64,000 nt of DNA from the NCBI RefSeq assembly GCF_024347355.1, contig NZ_AP025465.1, positions 2,232,001-2,296,000 on the forward strand, read 5' to 3'. How positions within the stretch are numbered: the stretch's first letter is position 1; the number at the start of each line of letters is the position of its first letter. Origin of the DNA: Vibrio chagasii (GTDB lineage Bacteria; Pseudomonadota; Gammaproteobacteria; Enterobacterales; Vibrionaceae). The notes under the pieces were generated by a model, which worked only from the letters and a program-made list of their open reading frames with translations, was not told where the DNA came from and ran no database searches. The position numbers and the translations under genes are program-made. Positions 39,925-49,379 of the stretch are shown here, in pieces.

Positions 39925-41859
39925 ATGAGTATATTTGACCACTATCAATCACGTTATGAAGCAGCCAAGGAAGAAGAGCTGACACTGCAAGAGTTCTTGG
40001 CGCTGTGCAAAGACGACAAAAGTGCTTACGCCAACGCCGCGGAGCGCTTACTTCTGGCTATTGGCGAACCTGAGGTTATTGACACCGCGCAAGACCCTCA
40101 ACTAAGTCGCATTTTCTCTAACCGAGTTATATCTCGTTACCGCGAATTCGAAGATTTTTACGGTATGGAAGACGCGATTGAACAGATTGTTTCTTATCTA
40201 AAACATGCTGCGCAAGGCCTAGAAGAACGCAAACAGATCCTTTACTTGCTGGGTCCTGTGGGCGGCGGTAAATCATCGCTTGCTGAAAAGCTAAAAGCTC
40301 TGATGCAAAAGCTACCTATTTACGTACTTTCTGCTGACGGTGAACGAAGCCCAGTAAATGACCACCCATTCTGTCTATTTGATGTCAATGAAGATGGTGA
40401 CTTACTGAAAAATGAGTATGGCATCGAAAAACGCTATCTTCGTTCGATTATGTCTCCATGGGCCGCAAAACGCCTGCATGATTTCGGCGGCGACATTTCT
40501 AAATTCAAAGTCATCAAGCTACGCCCTTCTATCCTCGACCAAGTGGCGATCGCGAAGACAGAGCCTGGTGATGAAAACAACCAAGATATCTCTTCCCTAG
40601 TTGGTAAAGTAGATATCCGTAAACTAGAACACTTCTCTCAAGATGATCCAGATGCCTACAGCTACTCTGGTGCGCTGTGTAAAGCGAACCAAGGTCTGAT
40701 GGAATTCGTAGAGATGTTCAAAGCACCAATCAAGGTACTACACCCTCTACTAACAGCAACTCAAGAGGGTAACTTCAACGGTACTGAAGGTCTTTCAGCG
40801 CTGCCATTCGACGGTATGATTTTGGCTCACTCGAACGAATCCGAGTGGCAGACATTCCGCAACAACAAAAACAATGAAGCTTTCCTAGACCGTGTGTACA
40901 TTGTAAAAGTCCCTTACTGTCTGCGCGTTTCTGAAGAAGTTAAGATCTACAAGAAACTGCTTGAGCACAGTGAACTGTCGAACGCACCATGTTCGCCAAG
41001 CACACTCGACCTGCTATCGCAATTCAGCATCTTATCGAGACTGAAAGAGCCTGAGAACTCGTCTCTGTTCTCGAAAATGCGCGTTTACGATGGTGAAACC
41101 CTTAAAGATACCGATCCAAAAGCGAAGAGTTATCAAGAGTACCGCGACTACGCAGGTGTAGATGAAGGTATGTCTGGTCTATCGACTCGTTTCGCCTTTA
41201 AGATCCTATCTCGCGTGTTCAACTTCGACCAAGCCGAAGTGGCCGCGAACCCGGTTCACCTGTTCTACGTCATTGAACAACAAATTGAACGTGAGCAATT
41301 CCCGCAAGAAACCGCCGAGAAATACCTTGAGTTCTTGAAAGGATATCTAGTGCCACGCTACGTAGAGTTTATCGGCAAAGAAATTCAAACCGCTTACCTA
41401 GAGTCTTACTCTGAGTACGGTCAGAATATCTTCGACCGCTATGTAACCTACGCAGACTTCTGGATCCAAGACCAAGAGTACCGCGACCCAGAAACAGGTC
41501 AGCTATTCGACCGTGCTTCTCTAAATGGTGAGCTAGAGAAAATCGAGAAAACAGCCGGTATCAGTAACCCTAAAGACTTCCGAAATGAGATTGTGAACTT
41601 TGTGCTTCGTGCCAAGGCGAACAATAACGGTAAAAACCCGGTTTGGACCAGCTACGAGAAACTGCGCACTGTGATTGAGAAGAAAATGTTCTCCAACACA
41701 GAAGAGCTACTTCCTGTTATCTCGTTCAACGCTAAGACCTCAACGGATGATCAGAAAAAGCACGACGACTTCGTTGCTCGTATGATGGAAAAAGGCTACA
41801 CCGAGAAACAAGTGCGACTGCTATCTGAGTGGTATCTAAGAGTTCGTAAATCCTCATAA
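39925..41859 (+). CDS. yeaG: PrkA/YeaG serine protein kinase
   Basis: A 644-residue protein, the same length as E. coli YeaG. It has an N-terminal AAA-like ATPase domain with Walker A GPVGGGKS at residues 110-117, and a C-terminal PrkA kinase-like domain. The opening MSIFDHYQSRYEAAKEEELTLQEFL is the family start. The ATG at 39925 (with AAGGGG upstream) is preferred over a GTG two codons earlier. In E. coli YeaG acts in nitrogen starvation and stationary phase. It is first in the conserved yeaG-yeaH-ycgB cluster. Confidence 0.95.
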   Translation: MSIFDHYQSRYEAAKEEELTLQEFLALCKDDKSAYANAAERLLLAIGEPEVIDTAQDPQLSRIFSNRVISRYREFEDFYGMEDAIEQIVSYLKHAAQGLEERKQILYLLGPVGGGKSSLAEKLKALMQKLPIYVLSADGERSPVNDHPFCLFDVNEDGDLLKNEYGIEKRYLRSIMSPWAAKRLHDFGGDISKFKVIKLRPSILDQVAIAKTEPGDENNQDISSLVGKVDIRKLEHFSQDDPDAYSYSGALCKANQGLMEFVEMFKAPIKVLHPLLTATQEGNFNGTEGLSALPFDGMILAHSNESEWQTFRNNKNNEAFLDRVYIVKVPYCLRVSEEVKIYKKLLEHSELSNAPCSPSTLDLLSQFSILSRLKEPENSSLFSKMRVYDGETLKDTDPKAKSYQEYRDYAGVDEGMSGLSTRFAFKILSRVFNFDQAEVAANPVHLFYVIEQQIEREQFPQETAEKYLEFLKGYLVPRYVEFIGKEIQTAYLESYSEYGQNIFDRYVTYADFWIQDQEYRDPETGQLFDRASLNGELEKIEKTAGISNPKDFRNEIVNFVLRAKANNNGKNPVWTSYEKLRTVIEKKMFSNTEELLPVISFNAKTSTDDQKKHDDFVARMMEKGYTEKQVRLLSEWYLRVRKSS

Positions 41860-41865
41860 CCAAAC

Positions 41866-41898
41866 GGTATAGAGCTGCTCAAATGGGCAGCTCATACC
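41866..41898 (+). other. Intercistronic hairpin between yeaG and yeaH
   Basis: The stem gagctgctc/gggcagctc around aaat is extended outward by ggtat/atacc past a one-base bulge. No T tract follows, so it is probably an mRNA stability or processing element rather than a terminator. Confidence 0.7.
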
Positions 41899-41960
41899 AA
41901 CCAATAACTCTTATACCCGAGTAAAAGTAGGATCGCGACATCAGCTGAGAGGGAGTTCTT

Positions 41961-43232
41961 ATGGCACAATTTATCGATCGGAGGCTCAATGGCAAGAATA
42001 AGAGTGCTGTAAACAGACAGCGCTTCTTACGACGCCATAAAGAGCAAATCAAAGAATCTGTGGCCGATGCAGTCAACCGACGCTCAATCACCAACACTGA
42101 AACTGGTGAGGACGTCACTATTCCTCATAAAGACATCAAAGAACCGAGCTTTCACCAAGGCCAAGGTGGCGTAAGAGAACGCGTGCACCCTGGTAATGAT
42201 CAATTCATCACCGGCGACAAAATCGAGCGCCCGAAAGGTGGCGGTCAGGGGGGAGGGTCAGGCCAAGGGGATGCTAGTCCTGATGGCGAAGGTCAAGATG
42301 AGTTTACTTTCCAAATATCGAAAGACGAATACCTTGATATTCTGTTTGAAGATCTCGCTCTGCCTAACCTAGAAAAAAATCAGGTAAACAAGATCACTGA
42401 ATGGAAAACCCACCGCTCTGGTTACCAAAGCGCCGGGATTCCATCCAACATCGCGATTGTTCGTTCGCTGCAGCAGTCACTGGCTCGTCGAACCGCAATG
42501 ACAGCAGGTCGAAAACGCGATTTAAAAACGCTAATGGACCAGCTCGATCAAGTTCAAATGACCGAGCCCGCTCAACCGTTCGAAGAAGCTCGAATCAAGG
42601 AAGAGATTGCCGAGCTACGTAAAAAAATCGATAGCGTGCCGTTCATCGATACCTTCGATTTACGTTACAAAAACTACGAGAAACGCCCTATTCCATCTAG
42701 CCAAGCGGTGATGTTCTGCTTGATGGATGTGTCTGGCTCGATGGACCAAGCCACCAAAGACATCGCAAAACGTTTCTATGTGCTGCTGTACCTATTCCTT
42801 AATCGCACCTACGAAAATGTCGATGTGGTGTTTATTCGTCACCATACTCAAGCCAAAGAAGTCGACGAGCATGAGTTTTTCTACTCACAAGAGACCGGTG
42901 GCACCATTGTATCGAGCGCCTTAAAACTGATGAAAGAAATTGTCGCTGACCGTTACCCGGCTAATGAGTGGAATATCTATGCTGCGCAGGCGTCTGATGG
43001 TGATAACTGGGCAGATGACTCTCCTCGTTGTAAAGAGTTACTGGTCAACACGCTTCTGCCGACTTGCCAATACTACTCGTACATCGAAATCACGCGTCGC
43101 TCACACCAAACGCTCTGGCATGAGTATGAGAAGTTAGAAGCGAGCTTCGACAACTTCGCCATGAAAAACATCAAAACAGTGGATGATATCTTCCCTGTGT
43201 TTAGAGAACTGTTCCAGAAAGAGACAGCGTAA
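41961..43232 (+). CDS. yeaH: UPF0229 protein YeaH
   Basis: A 423-residue soluble protein of the YeaH/YhbH family. A basic N-terminus ([27 protein letters not shown]) is followed by a Gly/Gln-rich linker near residues 90-110. A von Willebrand A-like domain carries the metal-binding [13 protein letters not shown] motif (DxSxS) near 250-262. It is the standing partner of PrkA kinases and is sometimes proposed as a kinase substrate or adaptor. It lies 101 bp after yeaG and 11 bp before ycgB. Confidence 0.93.
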   Translation: MAQFIDRRLNGKNKSAVNRQRFLRRHKEQIKESVADAVNRRSITNTETGEDVTIPHKDIKEPSFHQGQGGVRERVHPGNDQFITGDKIERPKGGGQGGGSGQGDASPDGEGQDEFTFQISKDEYLDILFEDLALPNLEKNQVNKITEWKTHRSGYQSAGIPSNIAIVRSLQQSLARRTAMTAGRKRDLKTLMDQLDQVQMTEPAQPFEEARIKEEIAELRKKIDSVPFIDTFDLRYKNYEKRPIPSSQAVMFCLMDVSGSMDQATKDIAKRFYVLLYLFLNRTYENVDVVFIRHHTQAKEVDEHEFFYSQETGGTIVSSALKLMKEIVADRYPANEWNIYAAQASDGDNWADDSPRCKELLVNTLLPTCQYYSYIEITRRSHQTLWHEYEKLEASFDNFAMKNIKTVDDIFPVFRELFQKETA

Positions 43233-43243
43233 GGGGGCTTGCC

Positions 43244-44806
43244 ATGACAGCGAAATCAAACGTTGCAGAGAAAGACAGAGCTGCACCAAAGAACAACGAC
43301 AAGATGCTGCCTGATGGTCCAGATTGGACATTCAACCTCTTAGAGCGATACCACGTGGAAATTAAGCGTGTGGCGCAGCATTACCGACTAGACACTTACC
43401 CTAACCAAATCGAAGTGATCACTTCTGAACAGATGATGGACGCGTACTCGAGTATCGGTATGCCAATTAATTACAACCACTGGTCATTTGGCAAGAAGTT
43501 TATTCAAACAGAACAAAACTACAAGCATGGTCAAATGGGGCTCGCGTATGAAATCGTGATCAACTCAGATCCTTGTATCGCCTACTTAATGGAAGAAAAT
43601 ACTGTGACGATGCAAGCGCTAGTAATGGCACACGCTTGTTACGGCCATAACTCTTTCTTTAAGGGGAATTACCTGTTCCAAACATGGACAGATGCAAGTT
43701 CAATCATCGACTACTTGTTGTTTGCTAAGAAGTACATCAATGGTTGTGAGGAGAAATACGGCGTTTCAGAAGTCGAACAACTACTCGATTCTTGCCATGC
43801 CCTAATGAATTACGGCGTTGACAGATATAAGCGCCCAGAGAAGATCTCCATCGCAGAAGAAACCGCTCGCCAAGAAGAACGTGAAGCTTACCTGCAATCT
43901 CAAGTCAACGAACTGTGGCGCACTGTGCCACAAAACCGCGACAAAGAGGAAGAGCAGAAAGTACGCTTCCCAAGCGAGCCACAAGAGAACATTCTTTACT
44001 TCATTGAAAAGAATGCGCCTCTACTGGAACCTTGGCAGCGTGAATGTGTGCGTATAGTTCGCAAGGTCAGCCAATACTTCTACCCTCAGAAACAGACTCA
44101 GGTAATGAATGAGGGCTGGGCAACCTTCTGGCACTACACCATCCTCAACCATCTGTACGATGAAGGTTTAGTGAGCGATAAGTTCATCTTAGAGTTCCTA
44201 CACAGCCACACTAGCGTAGTCGCGCAACCCGCCTACAACAGCCCGTATTTCAGTGGCATAAACCCATACGCGCTTGGCTTTGCGATGTTTAAAGACATCC
44301 GCCGTATCTGTGAAGAACCGACCGATGAAGACAGAGAGTGGTTCCCGGAACTGGCAGGGTCAGATTGGCTAGAAGCGGTGCACTTTGCAATGCACAATTT
44401 CAAAGATGAAAGCTTCATCAGCCAATATCTTTCTCCGAAAATCATTCGAGACTTTAAGCTATTCGCAGTGCTCGATGACGACCGAAAAAACACCATTGAA
44501 GTGAGTGCTATTCATGATGACCCGGGTTATCGCCTGATCCGTGAAAAGCTAGCCGCACAATACAATCTCAGCAACCTGGAACCCAACATTCAGGTGTTCA
44601 ATGTAGATGTACGCGGCGATCGTTCAATGACACTCCAATATGTCCCTCATGACCGCATCCCTCTTGATAAAGGTTACGACGAAGTGATGAAGCACTTATA
44701 TCGCTTATGGGGCTTTGATGTGATTTTAGAAGAGGTCAAAGACACAGGTCATAGAGAGATTCTGACTACTTGCCCGAAACGTAATGATTACGGAGCAAAA
44801 ATCTAA
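43244..44806 (+). CDS. ycgB: SpoVR family protein YcgB
   Basis: A 520-residue soluble protein of the SpoVR family (E. coli YcgB, 510 residues). Recognisable segments are GMPINYNHWSFGKKF near residues 76-90, AHACYGHNSFFKGNYLF near 129-145, and MNEGWATFWHYTILNHLYDEG near 287-307. The His- and Glu-rich motifs of the family suggest a metal site, though no enzymatic activity is established. It is co-transcribed with yeaG-yeaH, as in proteobacteria generally, where the trio is tied to stress and stationary phase. The basis is family knowledge plus strict synteny. Confidence 0.95.
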   Translation: MTAKSNVAEKDRAAPKNNDKMLPDGPDWTFNLLERYHVEIKRVAQHYRLDTYPNQIEVITSEQMMDAYSSIGMPINYNHWSFGKKFIQTEQNYKHGQMGLAYEIVINSDPCIAYLMEENTVTMQALVMAHACYGHNSFFKGNYLFQTWTDASSIIDYLLFAKKYINGCEEKYGVSEVEQLLDSCHALMNYGVDRYKRPEKISIAEETARQEEREAYLQSQVNELWRTVPQNRDKEEEQKVRFPSEPQENILYFIEKNAPLLEPWQRECVRIVRKVSQYFYPQKQTQVMNEGWATFWHYTILNHLYDEGLVSDKFILEFLHSHTSVVAQPAYNSPYFSGINPYALGFAMFKDIRRICEEPTDEDREWFPELAGSDWLEAVHFAMHNFKDESFISQYLSPKIIRDFKLFAVLDDDRKNTIEVSAIHDDPGYRLIREKLAAQYNLSNLEPNIQVFNVDVRGDRSMTLQYVPHDRIPLDKGYDEVMKHLYRLWGFDVILEEVKDTGHREILTTCPKRNDYGAKI

Positions 44807-44892
44807 TACCCATCGCTGTTAATCGGTGATGAGTATAAGACTCCGCTCCCCCTACAACATAGTGGTCACCCGCTCGGAAGTGGAGCAACAAA

Positions 44893-44923
44893 AAAGCGCA
44901 TAAGTCCTAGACTTATGCGCTTT
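44893..44923. terminator. Bidirectional terminator, ycgB / sohB
   Basis: A 14-bp perfect stem, aaagcgcataagtc/gacttatgcgcttt, with a three-base loop, lies between convergent genes. Confidence 0.9.
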
Positions 44924-44981
44924 CCTTTTAAGCTTCTTTTGGCTCTTGCTTCTTGAGCTCTAGCGTCTTAAACAAACACTA

Positions 44982-46049
44982 TTAAACAATCGGCTTTTGG
45001 CCGCGTTCAATCAGCTTCATCAGCACGCTGTCTGCAGATTTACCTGCCACGCCTGCGAGCTTATCCGATAGCTTTTTCTTCTGTACATAGTGAATCGCTA
45101 GCACTGTCTTGTCTTTGCATGCTTCAACAACTAGGTCATCAGAAGTGCGAATCTCATCCACCAGCCCAAGTTCATGAGCTTGCGTACCAAACCAGTGTTC
45201 ACCCGTCGCCACTTTATCAAGATCAAGTGCTGGACGGTGGTCGCGAATGAAGTCTTTGAATAGACCATGTGTCTCTTCTAGCTCTTCTTTAAACTTCTCA
45301 CGTGCTTTATCGCTGTTCTCACCAAACATAGTCAGTGTGCGCTTGTACTCACCTGCTGTTAGTTGCTCGAACTCAATATCGTGTTTCTTAAGCAGTTTGT
45401 TGAAGTTTGGCAGTTGAGCAATCACACCAATAGAGCCAACGATAGCGAAAGGCGCTGACACAATTTTGTCTGCAATACAGGCCATCATGTAGCCGCCGCT
45501 TGCCGCCACTTTGTCTACCGAGATAGTCAGAGGCAGACCTGCCGCTTTGATACGATCAAGTTGAGAAGATGCCAAACCGTAGCCGTGAACCATGCCACCA
45601 CCAGATTCAAGCTTAAGTAATACTTCATCGCCTTCACGAGCAACAGCCAAAACCGCCGTTACCTCTTCACGTAATGAAGCTACTTCTTTCGCATCAATGC
45701 TGCCATTAAAATCAAGAACGAATAGATGTGGTTCACGCTTGCTATCAAGCTCACCCTCTTTCGCTGCTTTTTTCACTTCTTTACCGCGTGATTTTACTTT
45801 CTCTTTTTCCGCTTTCTTTTCTGCTTTATCACGGGCTTTGATGAAAGCATCATCGTGTAGATGGTGCTCTAATTGTTCGATTGTCTGTTTATGGTGTTCA
45901 GATAGGTTCGTGATTTCCAGCTCACCTTTAATCGCGCTTGATTTTCCACCCACAGATTTAGCAATGACTAAAATTGCGATGATGGCGATTACAACGGTCG
46001 CAATCTTGGCTAAAAACAAGCCGTAGTCCAACAAAAATTCCAATGTCAT
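44982..46049 (-). CDS. sohB: Inner-membrane peptidase SohB (family S49)
   Basis: A 355-residue membrane-anchored serine peptidase. An N-terminal helix (LFLAKIATVVIAIIAILVIAK) anchors it. A Lys/Glu-rich coiled segment follows (about 70-105), then the S49 core with DFNGSIDAKEVASLREEV near 115-132, LKLESGGGMVHGYG near 150-163, and the catalytic Ser in KVAASGGYMMACIADKIVSAPFAIVGSIGV near 185-214. The length is near E. coli SohB (349). Substrates are unknown; sohB was found as a multicopy suppressor of degP loss in E. coli. Confidence 0.94.
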   Translation of the reverse strand: MTLEFLLDYGLFLAKIATVVIAIIAILVIAKSVGGKSSAIKGELEITNLSEHHKQTIEQLEHHLHDDAFIKARDKAEKKAEKEKVKSRGKEVKKAAKEGELDSKREPHLFVLDFNGSIDAKEVASLREEVTAVLAVAREGDEVLLKLESGGGMVHGYGLASSQLDRIKAAGLPLTISVDKVAASGGYMMACIADKIVSAPFAIVGSIGVIAQLPNFNKLLKKHDIEFEQLTAGEYKRTLTMFGENSDKAREKFKEELEETHGLFKDFIRDHRPALDLDKVATGEHWFGTQAHELGLVDEIRTSDDLVVEACKDKTVLAIHYVQKKKLSDKLAGVAGKSADSVLMKLIERGQKPIV

Positions 46050-46186
46050 ATCCCCTAATGTATGAATTAGTGTATTGTAACCATCTTGTCACGATTACCA
46101 AGAATTTCTCATCATTCCTGCGGTTATCTGTGTGATTAAACATCAATGGAATGGCGAACATAATAAAAGAAAGAAGGATAAGCACA

Positions 46187-46927
46187 GTGGATTACCCAAT
46201 CTCTACAGATGCCCTCAAAGATAAAGTAATTTTGGTTACTGGTGCTGGTGCCGGTATTGGACGTCAAGCAGCACTAAGCTTCGCTCAACATGGCGCGACA
46301 GTTATTCTGCTAGGCCGCAATGTTAAAAACCTTGAATTTATTTACGATGAAATCGAAAGTGCTGGTTACCCACAGCCTGCGATCATCCCATTAGATCTAA
46401 AAGGCGCGACAAAACAGAACTACATTGATATGGCTGAAACCATTGAGTCACAGTTCGGTCGTTTAGATGGTCTATTACATAACGCTGGCGTTCTCGGTAC
46501 TCTAAGCCCGTTTGAGCAGATTGATGAAGAGACTTTTGATGATGTTATGCAGATCAATGTGAAGTCTGAGTTCTTGATGACTCAAGCACTTCTTCCTGCT
46601 CTTAAGAAAGCGGATGCAGGTCGTATCGTATTTACGTCTTCTACCGTTGGCCACTCTGGCCGTGCATTCTGGGGCACTTACGCGATCTCTAAGTTTGCTA
46701 CCGAAGGTATGATGCAAATCCTAGCGGATGAGCTTGAAGACACCAACATCCGTGTTAATGCGATCAACCCAGGCGGCACTCAAACACGCATGCGTGCAAA
46801 AGCGTACCCAGGTGAAGATGCGAACAAGCTAAAAACGCCACTGGACATCATCCCACTGTACCTACACTTAATGAACCCAAGTGTGACAGACATTAATGGC
46901 CAATGTATCGACGCTCAACCTAAGTAG
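46187..46927 (+). CDS. yciK: SDR family oxidoreductase YciK
   Basis: A 246-residue short-chain dehydrogenase/reductase. The NAD(P) site VTGAGAGIGRQ is near residues 17-27, the NAG segment LLHNAGVLG near 95, the catalytic Ser in FTSSTVG near 150, and the YxxxK motif YAISKFA near 168. It matches E. coli YciK closely. I choose the GTG at 46187 (VDYPISTDALK) because AAGGA lies eight bases upstream and this fits the family start. An ATG 12 codons earlier adds an unlikely extension. Substrate unknown. Confidence 0.9.
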   Translation: MDYPISTDALKDKVILVTGAGAGIGRQAALSFAQHGATVILLGRNVKNLEFIYDEIESAGYPQPAIIPLDLKGATKQNYIDMAETIESQFGRLDGLLHNAGVLGTLSPFEQIDEETFDDVMQINVKSEFLMTQALLPALKKADAGRIVFTSSTVGHSGRAFWGTYAISKFATEGMMQILADELEDTNIRVNAINPGGTQTRMRAKAYPGEDANKLKTPLDIIPLYLHLMNPSVTDINGQCIDAQPK

Positions 46928-46948
46928 TTGATATTATAACCAATCGTA

Positions 46949-46976
46949 AAAAGTCGCTTTAATAGCGGCTTTTTTT
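46949..46976 (+). terminator. Terminator of yciK
   Basis: The stem aagtcgct/agcggctt (one U-G pair) is followed by seven Ts. Confidence 0.85.
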
Positions 46977-47055
46977 GTATCTAAATCAAGCATCTAAAAC
47001 TTAGTTCCTTTGATTTTCATCATTTTGCTTTGCATCTTTTTCATTGTTAAATATA

Positions 47056-47071
47056 CTGTATAAATATACAG
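47056..47071 (+). promoter_or_regulatory. LexA (SOS) box of the imuA-imuB-dnaE2 genes
   Basis: CTGTATAAATATACAG keeps the invariant CTG and CAG ends and the (TA)-rich centre of the gamma-proteobacterial LexA consensus. It lies 10 bp before the imuA start codon, so LexA would cover the promoter or early transcript. Confidence 0.9.
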
Positions 47072-47081
47072 GTATCTAATT

Positions 47082-47789
47082 ATGCATGAACTCATAAAAA
47101 ACTTACAAGACCGCCAGCTAATCTGGAAAGGGCTACAATCAACAACGCTAGGAAGTACCACTTCAACAGGCTATCCGCAATTGGATAAACAGCTTGATGG
47201 TGGCTTTCCGACACACGGCGTTATTGAAGTTGAATCACAACAAGGGATGGGCGAACTTCGTCTGCTTACGCCCTACTTAGCTCAGCAAAACTCACAAAAA
47301 CTGGCCATATTCATTAACCCGCCAGGGAAGATCTGTGCCGAGTTCTTTAGTAGCCAAGGAGTCGAACTTGATAACATCTTGGTGATCGAGCCTCAACGCG
47401 ATCTCAATGCATTATGGGCTGCTGAGCAATGCCTCAAGAGTGGTGCTTGTCATTCTGTATTGTTATGGGGAGCCGATCTCGAAATCCACCAAACCAAGCG
47501 CCTGCAAGCAGCAAGTGAAACCGGCAAATGCCTGCAGTTTCACTTTAAATCCACCAGCCATAACCAATTATCCCTACCCGTTTCTTTAAGCATGAAGCTC
47601 TCTTCTCATGCTCAGGGGTTAAAGGTTGAAGTAACAAAAAGAAAAGGCAGTTGGTCATATGGCAGCTTTATTCTCGACATGACTCACCATTGGCCGTTGC
47701 TGACAGAGAAAGTCATCAGTATCGACAGTTCACACCGTGCCTTGTCTGATAATACTGTGCTGGCTTTTCCTATTGCGAAACAAGGCTAG
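47082..47789 (+). CDS. imuA: ImuA, SOS mutagenesis accessory protein (SulA/RecA-like)
   Basis: A 235-residue protein with a RecA-like layout: the early GYPQLDKQLDGGFPTHGVIEVESQQGMGELRLL segment stands where RecA has its ATP-binding region. A canonical Walker A lysine is not visible. ImuA acts with ImuB and DnaE2 in damage-induced mutagenesis. The LexA box just upstream, and imuB starting three bases after the stop, make the identification firm. Some databases call this family SulA-like; a division-inhibitor role is not implied here. Confidence 0.88.
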   Translation: MHELIKNLQDRQLIWKGLQSTTLGSTTSTGYPQLDKQLDGGFPTHGVIEVESQQGMGELRLLTPYLAQQNSQKLAIFINPPGKICAEFFSSQGVELDNILVIEPQRDLNALWAAEQCLKSGACHSVLLWGADLEIHQTKRLQAASETGKCLQFHFKSTSHNQLSLPVSLSMKLSSHAQGLKVEVTKRKGSWSYGSFILDMTHHWPLLTEKVISIDSSHRALSDNTVLAFPIAKQG

Positions 47790-47792
47790 CGT

Positions 47793-49265
47793 ATGCTGTG
47801 GCTGTATCTGCACTTTCCATCTCTGCAATTGGATACCTTGTTTAACTCAAGTGAGTCGAGCTCAAAGGAAGAATCACACGAGCAACCTATTATCATCGTG
47901 GATGAAAAAGATCATCGTGTACTGCAAGCTAATCAAGTCGCGCGGGAATCAGGCATCACACTGGGTATGGGGCTAGGGTCAGCGGCGGCACTTTGCCATC
48001 ACTTACACGTTCACCCATACAGCATTGAGCTTGAGAAAAACAAACTGAAAGAGATAGCTCAATGGGCGTACCTGGTGACTTCCGACATGACTCTGTTACC
48101 ACCCAATGGCTTGTTGATTAAAGCTTCTAACATGCTATCGCTTTACGATGGACTGGATAACTACTGGCATGAACTCAAAAGCCATATTGAAGCTCTCAAC
48201 ATTAAGTGCAGTTTTGCCACAGGCTACTCACCGCTTTCTGCGATCCTTCTGGGCAAACAAGCGATCAATCAAGTAACAGACAATGTTCAACAGATGAAGG
48301 CTTGGGTTAACCAACAAGCATTGAGTTCTAGCGAGCTACCACCTAAGCAAGTTGAGCGCTTAAATCGTGTCGGTATTAATATCGTTGAAGAGCTATTGAA
48401 GCTGCCTTTGCAAGAAGTCGCACGTCGCTTTGATATCGACTTGGTCAATTATGTTGGTCGCCTCAATGGGCAATTCAAGCACCCTATTGATTTCTATCAT
48501 CCACCAGAAAGCTTCCAGCAATATCTGGAGCTGTTGTTTGATATAGAGAACATTCTATTTATCGAAAAGCCGCTGCTGAAATTATTGGATCAACTGGAGT
48601 GCTTTTTGAGGCTACGTGACAGAGTCGCGTTTGAGCTAACACTGACTCTGCATCTCAGGGATAAAGACGACCACCATGTCTCTTTCTATTCGGCACAGGG
48701 CGACTACCTTGCTGAAAAGTGGGCTAACCTTACCCATCTCACCTTAGAGTCACTCAAGCTCACAGCCCCTGTTCAAGGGCTCACTCTCTCGTTAGCTCGT
48801 CATGGTGAGCCTCAAATGGCCTACCATGATCTTTTTGATGGCAATATCGGGACACTTGCTGCGTTAGATCTACTGTCACTGTTACAGGCAAAGCTCGGAC
48901 AGGCATGCATTCAAACACCCAAAATACAGCAGGATCCTAGGCCAGAAAAAGCCAACCGCTACTCGCTTCCAACCCTGAGTAAAACCGTAGCAAAGAAAAA
49001 AGCCACCGTTGAGGTTGTGGAACAAACAACACCCACTCTCAACATGGGTCAGCAGCGACTCAGGCCCAGTATTTTGCTGCCGGAGCCAGAAGCCTTAACC
49101 GAGAACGTCACCTTATCTCAGGGCCCTGAACGGATTGTTTCTGGATGGTGGGATGGCGAGAAAATCATTCGTGACTACTTTATTGCTCACAGTGAAAACG
49201 GTCGATGGTTATGGGTATTTAGAACACCAGATAAACAGTGGTTCTTACACGGCTTATTCAGCTAA
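47793..49265 (+). CDS. imuB: ImuB, catalytically degenerate Y-family polymerase
   Basis: A 490-residue DinB-like protein that serves as scaffold between the beta clamp and DnaE2. The N-terminus MLWLYLHFPSLQLD and the later SLYDGLDNYW replace the acidic metal-binding motifs of active Y-family polymerases, so it should be catalytically dead. A helix-hairpin-helix-like thumb, RLNRVGINIVEELLKLPLQEVARRF, lies near residues 188-212. The tail carries GPERIVSGWWDGEKIIRDYFIAH, typical of ImuB. It is three bases after imuA and 114 bp before dnaE2. Confidence 0.92.
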   Translation: MLWLYLHFPSLQLDTLFNSSESSSKEESHEQPIIIVDEKDHRVLQANQVARESGITLGMGLGSAAALCHHLHVHPYSIELEKNKLKEIAQWAYLVTSDMTLLPPNGLLIKASNMLSLYDGLDNYWHELKSHIEALNIKCSFATGYSPLSAILLGKQAINQVTDNVQQMKAWVNQQALSSSELPPKQVERLNRVGINIVEELLKLPLQEVARRFDIDLVNYVGRLNGQFKHPIDFYHPPESFQQYLELLFDIENILFIEKPLLKLLDQLECFLRLRDRVAFELTLTLHLRDKDDHHVSFYSAQGDYLAEKWANLTHLTLESLKLTAPVQGLTLSLARHGEPQMAYHDLFDGNIGTLAALDLLSLLQAKLGQACIQTPKIQQDPRPEKANRYSLPTLSKTVAKKKATVEVVEQTTPTLNMGQQRLRPSILLPEPEALTENVTLSQGPERIVSGWWDGEKIIRDYFIAHSENGRWLWVFRTPDKQWFLHGLFS

Positions 49266-49379
49266 CTAACACTTATTCAGCTAACCAATAAAGAGTTGAA
49301 TCGCCAATCCGCACCATTGACTCAATTTAAACGCCCCTTTCAATCATGTTTACTCGCAATGATTAAGTGAGATTACATT

